Source: Volutella citrinella
Lineage: Eukaryota; Ascomycota; Sordariomycetes; Hypocreales; Nectriaceae
Assembly (NCBI GenBank): GCA_034401135.1
Contig: JAWZSP010000001.1
Coordinates: 1,364,001 to 1,428,000, forward strand
Length of the DNA stretch: 64,000 bases
Direction of reading: 5' to 3'
Of the stretch, positions 55,638-64,000 are shown in pieces. Numbering within the stretch: the first letter of the stretch is position 1; every line of letters begins with the position of its first letter. The translations under genes were made by a program, and so were the position numbers. The notes below the pieces were generated by a model. It saw only the letters and a program-made list of their open reading frames with translations. It did not search any database and had not been told where the DNA came from.

Positions 55638-57422
55638 TCATTTCTCTTCCAAGTCGATGTTCTCTTCGTTGCGGCCTGGTCCCTGTTCCTGGCCCTTAAC
55701 ACTCTTCCACTCCATACCAAGCGCGGGCAAAATCATAAACGCCGATGCAGCTACGGCCACAATGAATGCCTTTTGAAGCGCTCCGTTATACACAACAAGT
55801 ACTTCTTGGAGCTTGCTGCCTGGCACGACGTTTGTAAGAGCTGTCGCGCCCGCAGTGATGATTGTCTTGGCGTCTAGGCCTCCGATGTTCTTCAGTTTCT
55901 CAACAAGATCATTGACAAAGAGCGACTGTCCGATGCACATGAATACTGCACCACCAAGGCTCTGCGCAAAGAACATTAGAGAAATGCCCACAGCTACATC
56001 AGACTGAGCCAAAACTGTTTGCGCGGCCGTACTGGGCTGTTGCATCCCAGTACCCAGGCCCAACCCATAGAGCACCTGGTAGCCGATCCATGCTGGCTGG
56101 CCGGTGCTGACTTTGAACGTTGTCATCATTCCGGAACCGACCGCAGTGCAAACTGTGGCGAAGAACATCCAGGGCACATAGTATCCCGTGTTCCTGATGA
56201 TGGCGCCGGACAGTATGGCACCGACCACCAGGGACAAGACGAGCGGGATGGTGTCAATCCCCGACTGCATAGCCGACACTCCTTTGACTGCTTGGAACCA
56301 AATAGGTAGGGTGTACAAAATCGAGATCATTCCACCGCCGATACAGGCAGCATAGACGACGCCGCAAGCCACACTGCGCTGCTTCGCAATGCGAGGTGGG
56401 ACAGTCGCATTCTCCTGTTGCCATACTTGAATGGCAACGAATGCAATGAGAAGCAAGCCCGAAACAACAAACAGGGCAATGATCCTTGAATCTCCCCAAG
56501 GGTAGTTTGCGCCTCCCCACTGAAGGGCCAGCAGCAAACATACAACGCCTGGGAGGAAGCAGATTGTGCCGAGGGGGTCCAGGCGGATAATCTGTGTTTT
56601 GAGAGTTGCAGCCTTGGGGGAGTTGGGGACCTGCAGGAACAAAACTAGGAGAGCCAATACGACTCCACCAATTGGTAGGCTATTTTGCATTATTAGCAAT
56701 CAAGAAGAGGGGCAATGGTCACAGGAAGGGGGGGGGGGTTCTTACTTGATATAGAAGCACCATCTCCAGGTTGCATGATCGGTGAATGCACCGCCCATGA
56801 GGGGACCCACGATGGAAGCAATGCCGAATATGGACCCCATTAGACCAATGTACATGGGTCTCTTTTGAAGGGGCAGAATTTGAGTGAGGATGACGGAGGA
56901 CCCAGAGAAGATGCCGGCAGAACCCAAACCGGCAATGGCACGGCCAATAATGAAGGCAATGGAGGACGGGGAAGCGCCACAGATTGCAGATCCAACCTCG
57001 AAGATGACAACAGCAATCAAGAATACTATTTTTGTTGAGTAGAAGGTGTAAATTCTGCCCCATAGCAGCTGGGTAGCGCTGCTGCTGATGAGGTAGGAGC
57101 TGGCATACCAACTGATGTCGTTGAGGGCGTTGAACTCGGTCGAGATGACGGGGACAGCAGTGCCAATAATTGTGCGGTCCTAGGGATGCGTTAGATTGCA
57201 TTATAATGGGGATTACTAAATGCAGGCATTTCTTACCAAGGCAACCAGGAACGTGGTTCCATACAGAGCCGCGACAATCAAGTATAGCTTCATTCCAACA
57301 AGATAGTGGTTGTTGTCAGGCACATCTACATTGGAAATCGTGTTGCCAATCCCCTCATCGACTTTGACGTAATTCTGCCCTTGCTGAGGATTTTTGGAGG
57401 TATGGCCTTCTGAAGATGCCAT
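55638..57422 (-). CDS. MFS transporter, DHA2 (14-helix drug:H+ antiporter) family
   Basis: Exons 57422-57237, 57179-56746 and 56679-55638 (introns 57 and 66 nt) give 553 aa, normal for 14-helix transporters. Splicing restores two family motifs: [17 protein letters not shown] (motif D1 in helix 1) and CFYI/NLPIGGV (after helix 6). Motif C-like sequence [20 protein letters not shown] and the loop-2/3 region [27 protein letters not shown] are present, as are [11 protein letters not shown] and [25 protein letters not shown]. Substrate unknown; relatives export toxins and fungicides. No biosynthetic backbone gene is nearby. Intron 2 has an 11-C tract just after the donor. Confidence 0.92.
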
Positions 57423-57572
57423 CGTGGATGTGCGATAATGGTGTAAGTCGAAAACAATAATGAAGAAAGGAAAGAAGGAAGGAAGATGATTAGTGTATGA
57501 GCCAGAAGGAACTTCAACATCTGGGAAACCACATCTATTTATCTATTTCACAATTCGGCGTTCTTTGGCGAC

Positions 57573-57755
57573 TTACACCACCATTGTCCGATGATATCGG
57601 CCGTCTACACGGGCACTCTCGCTCCCGAGCCTTGGACAGGGGTGGCAGACGGGTGAGAACGGAGTGTCGTAATTGGCTGGATCCAGAGTTGGTGGGGCTC
57701 CGGGACCGAAGACAGCACTGATACCCGAGTCTTGGGCATTCGGCAGTGATGCCAT
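57573..57755 (-). pseudogene. Possible remnant or orphan first exon of a rhodopsin-like membrane protein
   Basis: A 60-codon frame starting MASLPNAQDSGISAVFGPG, followed by PPTLDPANYDTP. This resembles the extracellular N terminus of fungal PTH11/rhodopsin-type integral membrane proteins (from memory). A GTAAGT sits in the frame's 3' end near 57576, but no matching downstream exon exists before the transporter start 150 bp away on the same strand. It may be a relic, an upstream ORF/leader of the transporter transcript, or chance. Confidence 0.28.
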
Positions 57756-58566
57756 TTCCGCCTCGAGCTTGGCCTTGTAAATGGGAAAAAATGAAGAAAA
57801 ATGGGGAGAAAAGGGGTGAAAACTATTGATAGTTTTGACAATAACACAGGCATCTGGCCGAATATAAAGCGACTGACGGAGGTGCACTTGTCGGACGACC
57901 CAAGGATTCAGAAGGCAGGATAATGTCTACCGGTTTTTAATTATGCTTGATCCAACCGACATACGCATTACGTTGATAAAGAGCTCGGAGACTTCTTAAT
58001 ATTCATCAAAGATAGCCGTTGACACTGTGGTCGGGAACCGAAATCGCGTGTCTCGATCAGTTGCTGCCTTCAATTACAAGTCAAACATGCGTCGGTTCCA
58101 GGTTCATGTTAATTCCGTCTTTTAGCGGAATCCAAGTCTATAAACCTACTTACAGGTGAATATCCACTTGCTAAGATATCAATTCGCTTGCTTCCAACTG
58201 TAGTGGCCTCAACGACACGCCGTGTACAGTGCGCCCGTGTGAATATGCACCTAAAGCACACAGTACGTCGCTCCTCGTGGTTGCTGAGGTACGTAGTGCG
58301 TGTCCAGGCTGGAGCCTTGCAGCGAATGCGGTCGCGCTTGGACCACTCAGCTGTCGCCTGCTGCTGGGGCATTACACAACCTACCTCACCTCCAAGCCAA
58401 GCTCTTGCTGCCCCAGCTTCCATCATCACCACCGCAGCCAGCACCACCACCACCACTTCCCTGGGTCGCAGCTCTCACCTCGCCCCCTCTGTCGAAACAA
58501 CTCCGCATCGCGTCTCGCCATCACCCTCTCCTCCTCCGCAACCTTAGCAGAAGCCGCACCGCCATC
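57756..58566. other. Promoter and leader of RPN7
   Basis: 800 bp. The right part (58340-58566) is a C/A-rich leader. I did not see a GGTGGCAAA proteasome-associated control element on either strand. Confidence 0.45.
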
Positions 58567-60150
58567 ATGGGCTCGGATCCACAGTATGCGAAGTGGCCCT
58601 TACTGCCACTCTCGCAGCACGTCTTCACCCTCACAAACGCCTACGCCACCAAGCCCGCCCAGCAAGCCGCCGCCAAGGCCCTTCAAGATGCCATCGCCAA
58701 GGACAAGATGGCTCCCTTCTACCGCTACCTCGCCCATCCCATCGACGGCATCCTCAACACCATCGGCGAGGGCGGTGCCTCCGCTCCCGGCAAGCCTCTG
58801 AGCCGCAAGTCGAGCCTCGTCGGCATGGTCGCCACAAAGCCTGCCACCACCACCGTCAGCCTTCCCTGGGACGATGCTCTATACAACCAGCTCAAGGAGG
58901 ACAATGACAAGGAGCTCGAGGGCTTCCAGAAGGAAGAGGACGAGGCCGAGGAGCAGGCTGGTGACACCGAGGTCATCGCCGCCAAGGGCAAGCGGGCAGA
59001 GTTCTGGGCCCGCGTGGGCGACAAGGTATGCGCAACCACGCATGCTTGCTCATTGTCGGCATGTCACTAACCACTTTTTGTTAGGACAAAGCCATTGCCG
59101 CGTACGAGAGCATCTTTGAGAACACGGGCATCCTTGGTACCAAGATCGACCTGGTCTTGGCCATCATCCGCATGGGACTCTTCTATGGCGACAAGCCTCT
59201 CGTCAAGAAGCACGTCGAGCGTGCCAAGACGCTCGTCGAAACTGGCGGTGACTGGGACCGCCGCAACCGACTCAAGGCCTACGAAGGCATCCACCTGCTC
59301 ACCCTCCGCTCCTACAACCTCGCCGCTCCTCTCCTGCTTGATTCCCTCTCCACCTTTACGAGCTACGAGCTGTGCACCTACTCCAACCTTGTCGTCTATT
59401 CCGTCCTCGCCGGCTCCGTCTCGCTCAAGCGTGTGGACTTCAAGTCCAAGGTCGTGGATGCTCCCGAGATCAAGGCCATCCTCGGTGATGGCGAGGACAA
59501 GTTGCTGGCGCTCAGCGGCGCCCTCAGCGCTGGGCCTGGTGCCGATGACAGCACCAACTCCAAGGCTTCCACCACTGCTGTCAACCTGACGACTCTCGGC
59601 AGCAGCAGCAACGACCAGCCTGATGCAGAGCTGGCCATCGACTTTAGCCCTCTGGCTCTTCTCGTCAGCAGCTTGTACAATGGCAACTACAAGACCTTCT
59701 TCAAGTCGCTCGCCGAGGTCGAAGAGCAATTCCTCAACCAGGACCGCTACCTTCACGAGCACAAGAGCTGGTTCATCCGGGAGATGCGCCTGCGTGCCTA
59801 CCAACAGCTTCTCCAGAGCTACCGCGTGGTCGGTCTCGAGAGCATGGCCAACGACTTTGGTGTTACTGTGGACTTCCTTGACCGGTAAGCAATTTTTTTT
59901 TTCTTATCATTCGCATTTGAGACTCGACGCAGAACTAACACGCAATGCTAGGGACCTCGCCCGTTTCATCGCCGCCGGCCGCATCCCCTGCACCATCGAC
60001 CGTGTCTCAGGCAAGGGCGTCATCGAGACCAACCGACCCGACGACAAGAACAAGCAGTACCAGGATGTGGTGCGCCAGGGTGACCAGCTGATTACGAAGC
60101 TGCAAAAGTACGGCCAGGCTGTGCGGCTGAGGGGCAGCGAGAGGGCATAG
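58567..60150 (+). CDS. RPN7: 26S proteasome regulatory lid subunit Rpn7
   Basis: PCI-domain scaffold of the 19S lid, needed for lid assembly. Exons 58567-59025, 59085-59884 and 59952-60150 (introns 59 and 67 nt) give 485 aa. Conserved features: YAKWPLLPLSQHVFTL near the start, an acidic linker (GFQKEEDEAEEQAGDTE), RAEFWARVGDK/DKAIAAYESIF across intron 1, the TPR-like helical repeats (IRMGLFYGDKPLVKKHVERAK, GDWDRRNRLKAYEGI, LRSYNLAAPLLLDSLSTF), and the PCI domain (YKTFFKSLAEVEEQF, REMRLRAYQQLLQSYRVV, VDFLDR/DLARFIAAGRIPCTID, GVIETNRPDDKN). An extra Gly/Ser/Thr-rich loop (about 310-350) is common in fungal orthologues. The ATG has a good context (GCCATCATGGGC). Confidence 0.97.
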
Positions 60151-61260
60151 ATGGGGAAACAAGGGAAATAAAAAACCAAGCATACAAATACGGCACTGTC
60201 ACACTGGGGCAAGGAGCGGGAGCTTTTTGGCAAATGGACGTGGTGGGGGGTTTTTGGTAATTTACACTTGATATTCACTCGCAAGACGAAGCGGTCGGCC
60301 ATGGTGGGTAGGCAGAGAAGTGGGAATTATCATGATGACGAGACACAGAGCCTGCCAACCCTCACCCGACTGTATGATATGGATTAGACAGACCGGTGCG
60401 ATAATAGACTGGCTGGCGCCATGATGAATCACATGTAACATCCAGTCGGTATCTTAGTTCACAGTGCTGTGAATATCTTGAGTGTGACCTTGGTCCCTCG
60501 TAACCCAACACTCGTTCACTACGCCCAGCAGCTACCATCCGCCAAATATACAGTTGACATAAATGCAATAGTATTTTCATTTTCGCTTGTATCATTTCAG
60601 CCATTGTTTTGTGCTACATAGCAGTATTTATCAGGTCAAAGGCAAGCCATTGGCACTACAGGGTAATGTCTCAGACCAACTCTAGTATTATACACGATGA
60701 CAACGCAACGTCAACGAAGCCGTTATTGGAGCCCTCTCAACTTCCAGACAATAATCCCAAGCCACGCGCAGACGTTGGCCAACCACGGATAACTGCGAGA
60801 TAGAAACCGGAAATGCTGCAATGGCTGCCGCTACTAGCAGTCACGGATCGTTGCGGGGGCCTCGGCTCGTTAATAAATCACCACCTGCCCCGCTCATGAC
60901 CTCCTCACACTTGTTGCAAGTCCGTCCTGACCGGGACTGCGGAGTACGCAAAACCGGCGAATTGCACCGGCTACGTGTATTGCAACATCCAACGTAGCCA
61001 ATGGAGGCAACTAATCCCACGCCCTTGGCTAGGGACCGGAGTCGGAGGGTCATGAGGCCGTGCCGGTAAAAGAGCCGGCTGATGGATGCTGCGGGGAAAG
61101 ACTCTGGCAACCGAGTCCAACAACCGAGTTATTAGTAATGCGAATAGTATAAGTTCAGCAGGAGGAGGATGTTGGGGTTTTCTGCGAAACCTGAGTTGCT
61201 GATGGCCTTGGATGCTTCTATACTCGTCTTTCTTGGGAGGCGACAGCAGATCGATATCCC
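60151..61260. other. Intergenic, no gene recognised
   Basis: 1.1 kb with the RPN7 3' flank (A-rich near 60165) and the promoter of the next MFS gene. Short open frames only. Confidence 0.45.
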
Positions 61261-62660
61261 ATGACACCATCGTCGAGCAATGACACGCCCAAGCGCGAAC
61301 AACCCACGGACAACTCGACAAGTCGGTGCCCCTCGATCGTGGAAGCTGATGGTGCGGCTCCGACAGCTACAGAATGCATTCCCGACGAGGACGACAGCAT
61401 CCCGGACGGGGGTCTCACGGCATGGGTCCAAGTGATGGGATCCTTTGCCCTGTCCTTCAACGTCTGGTAAACCACGGGGGACCTCGCCCGTTGACAAACC
61501 AGAGCTTGGCTGACGGTCATTTATTCCCCAGGGGCATCGTAAACACCTTTGGCGTGTACCAGACATACTACGAGACGTCGCTGCTGCGCAACATGTCTCC
61601 GAGCGCAATCTCGTGGATCGGATCCATGCAGTCCTTCTTCCTGCTGTCCGTCGGCGTCCTCACCGGCCCGTGGTACGACGCCGGTCACCTCCGGTCGCTC
61701 CTCATCGCCGGCACGGTTCTCGTGTGCGCCGGCGGCGTCCTAGTGTCCGTGTCGACCCAGTACTGGCACGTCGTCCTGGCCCAGGCGCTGTGCGTCGGCG
61801 CCGGCACGGGCTTCCTGTACATCCCCTCGTTGGCACTGGCGCCGCAGTACTTTGCCCGCCGCAGGGCCCTTGCCCTTGGAATTGTGACGAGCGGGAGTAG
61901 CTTCGGCGGCGTGCTCTACCCGCTCATGTTCCAGCAGCTGGAGCCGCGCGTGGGCTTCGGCTGGGCCGTCCGCGCAATGGCCGCCGTCTCGCTCGCCACG
62001 CTGCTCTTCGCCTTGGCCGTGCTGCGGCGGCGCGTCGGGGGGACTGAAATCCGTTCGTTCCTTGATGCCGCCGCCTTCAGGGACCGCAAGTACGTGGTGT
62101 ACTGCGTGGCCATCGCTCTCGGCTTCATGGCTTTTTGGAGCCCCATCTTCTACCTGCAGTCGTTTGCCCTGTCGCATGGCCTCGAGGGGCAGTCGATAGC
62201 CTTGAATCTCGTGGCTATCCTCAATGCAGCCTCGGTGCTGGGTCGTCTGCTACCGAGCATCGTGGCTGATCGCATCGGATCGGTCCAGACGCTGGCTATC
62301 AGCATCGTCTGCTCAGCTGTCACGGTGTTTGGCTGGATCGGCACGAGGTCGGGCTGGGGGAACATCGTCTTCGCCATTGCCTATGGCTTCTTCTCCGGAG
62401 GCATGGTGGCCCTGCCAGTCGTGGTACTGGCCAGCATCACAAAGGACATGAGCCGACTGGGGACAAGACTGGGCATGTCGTCCATATTGAACGGAGTGTG
62501 CACACTCATCGGCGCGCCAATAGGAGGAATTCTTGTGGGTTCCACGGGGAACTACCTCGGGCTTCAGCTGTTTGCTGGAATCTCTCTTATGGTCTCGGCA
62601 GCATTCTTACTTGTACTGAGACTTGACATCACAGGCCCGAAGCTACTTGCCAGGGCGTAA
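61261..62660 (+). CDS. MFS transporter, monocarboxylate-porter type
   Basis: Exons 61261-61466 and 61532-62660 (65-nt intron) give 444 aa with 12 predicted helices. A 48-residue acidic cytoplasmic N terminus ends in PDGGLTAWVQVMGSF, the MCT-family signature before helix 1; the splice restores NVW/GIVNTFGVYQTYYE. RKDGHxR-like positions are relaxed (YDAGHLRSLLIAGTVLVCAGG). YFARRRALALGIVTSGSSFGG in helices 4-5 and RLLPSIVADRIG in the central loop fit fungal MCT-like (Mch) proteins, which often do not carry monocarboxylates. The C-terminal half has a short loop and ends LDITGPKLLARA. Substrate unknown. The start ATG overlaps GATATCCCATGACACC with no obvious alternative upstream. Confidence 0.9.
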
Positions 62661-62905
62661 GATTGAAAACCGTTATACTGCAATGGTAACATATTAAAAA
62701 GTGGAGTTGACACACCAACGGTGTGATATTTGCCATTGAGATATCGTCTATGTATCCAGTGCTATGCATTCTGCCCCCTCTTCGGGAGACAGGCTTTCTT
62801 TTGTTCTTTCTTCGACCGCCTCTCGCTATTGGTCTTGCTTCCAACCCTGAGTAACTATCCAACCTCCCGGAACTCGCTATCCAAGTCCGACTCGTTGCGA
62901 TCCAT
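62661..62905. other. Intergenic between convergent genes
   Basis: 245 bp with both 3' ends; AT-rich at 62675-62705. Confidence 0.5.
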
Positions 62906-63957
62906 TTATCGGTACTTGTCAAGGAACTCCTTGTGGAACTTGACGATGCTGCCAACCCACTCGGTGCCAGGGGCAAGGAAGGTGGTGCGGAAGTGGAGGG
63001 TGCCCTCCTTCTGGCCGAAGCCGGAACCGGGGACGACGCAGATACCGGTGGCCTCGAGCAGGCGCATGCAGTAGAACTCGTCGGGGGTGCGGCCCTCAGC
63101 GGCGGCGGCCTCGGCAGCGCCAGCGGGCAGGTTGATGGTGGGGAAGAGGTACATGGAACCCTGGGGCTCGGCGCACTCGACACCCTCCATCTCCCCAAAG
63201 GCCTTGTGCAGGGCATAGGCGCGCTCGCGCAGGCCGTTGAAGATGCCGTTGTACTCCTGGTCGTACAGCTCAAACGAGGGCTCGCCCTCCTTGGGGGGGT
63301 TCACCATGAGCTCGACGAGGCACTGGCCAATGACGGGCGAGCAGAGCATGATGGACACGAACTTGTAGATGTTGGCCTCGACCTCGGGGTCAAAGCCGAC
63401 AAGCTCAAAGTAGCCACCACGGTGACCGCACTCACCTACCATACCCTTAGAGATGGAGTGTAGGGAGGCGAGCTCAACGCCGTCGTAGGTGCCGGGGTTC
63501 TCCTGCTGCATCTTGCGGAGAACAGCCTTGAAGCTGTGGAACTTGCCAACGAAGACGTTGGTCTGGTAAACCTCGTCAGCCATGACGACCAGGTTCTCCT
63601 TGGCGGCGAAGTCGAGGACGGCGCGGATGTCCTCCTCGGGAAGGGAGGCGCCGGTGGGGTTGCCGGGGTTGATAATGACAATGCATCGAACGTCGACGCC
63701 GTCGGCCTTGGCTTTCTCATACGAGGAGCGAATGGTCTCGAGGTCGGTGCCCCAGTTCTTGGCCTCATCGAGGAGGTAGGGGACGCACTTGGCGTCGAGG
63801 ACCGAGAGGGTGGCCGTGTAGAGGGGGTACTGGGGGATGGGGATGAGGATGCCGGTGTTGGGAGTGGCGCAGATGACGTGGAGGAGAGTGTTCACGCCGG
63901 ACGAGGCACCAGCGGACAGGTAGATCTTGGAGGGGTCGGCGGGGAAGCCATCGCGCG
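62906..63957 (-). CDS. ALT1: Alanine aminotransferase, 3' exon (partial at window edge)
   Basis: PLP-dependent transaminase interconverting alanine and 2-oxoglutarate with pyruvate and glutamate. The exon at 63957-62906 encodes the last 350 residues; a CTTACAG acceptor ends at 63958, so 63958-64000 is intron and the N-terminal exon(s) lie beyond the window. Motifs: RDGFPADPSKIYLSAGASSGV, LIPIPQYPLYTATLSVLDA, IVIINPGNPTGASLPEEDI, VVMADEVYQTNVF and the PLP lysine in LHSISKGMVGECGHRGGYFE, which is diagnostic for alanine rather than aspartate transaminases. QGSMYLFPTINLP and GICVVPGSGFGQKEGTLHFRTTFLAP complete the domain. A mitochondrial presequence cannot be judged from this part. Confidence 0.93.
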
Positions 63958-64000
63958 CTGTAAGCCGGGGGGGCACATGTGGTTAGTCGAGGAAAGCAGG

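Noticed and set aside
59067..59804. 245-codon minus-strand frame inside RPN7
   Set aside because: Antisense shadow of a conserved housekeeping gene.
53797..62660. Secondary-metabolite cluster suggested by two transporters and a receptor
   Set aside because: No polyketide synthase, peptide synthetase, terpene cyclase or pathway regulator nearby; RPN7 and an alanine transaminase are interspersed.

Overview
The window is nuclear DNA of a filamentous ascomycete (Pezizomycotina). Evidence: short introns of about 50-140 nt with GTRNGT donors and CTAAC/CTGAC branch sites, very small first coding exons, pyrimidine-rich 5' leaders, and a gene set typical of moulds: a VIVID/ENVOY LOV photoreceptor, CreC and CreD, a Clr5-domain protein, a CFEM-rhodopsin receptor. 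The ENVOY-type GCNCRFLQ motif points to Sordariomycetes, probably Hypocreales; that placement is inference. No tRNA, rRNA, CRISPR array or intact transposon was recognised.

Layout. 1-5 kb: an unknown spliced gene (+) and env1/vvd (-). 5-17 kb: NSE2 SUMO ligase (+), GPI-type serine carboxypeptidase (-), COQ3 (-), RIB3 (+). 18.9-21.9 kb: two poorly characterised genes and a five-intron Fpg-type DNA glycosylase (-). 22.0-23.5 kb: a non-coding host gene whose introns each hold one box C/D snoRNA. Guide complementarity and the box-plus-five rule identify them as homologues of yeast snR78, snR77, snR76, snR75, snR74 and snR73, in the same order as the yeast polycistron. This is the most striking content of the window. 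24-25 kb: Clr5-domain regulator (-), followed by about 6.8 kb without a recognisable gene. 32-37.7 kb: SLM1-like PH protein (-) and creD arrestin (-). 42.7 kb: small DUF7770-like protein with a dual-acylation N terminus (+). 44-46.6 kb: creC (-). 48.7-52.6 kb: GEM1/Miro (+) and ABD1 cap methyltransferase (-). 53.8-64 kb: CFEM-GPCR (+), DHA2 transporter (-), RPN7 (+), monocarboxylate-type MFS (+), and alanine aminotransferase (-) running off the right edge.

How genes relate. Most are housekeeping genes with no operon logic. Two links stand out. creC and creD, both parts of the ubiquitin-based carbon catabolite repression network, lie about 6.5 kb apart on the same strand. The snoRNA host gene and the fpg-like gene are divergent from one short promoter with a pair of CACGTG boxes.

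Coding models were spliced by hand; each multi-exon model listed with high confidence closes in frame. rRNA positions for the snoRNAs use yeast numbering recalled from memory.
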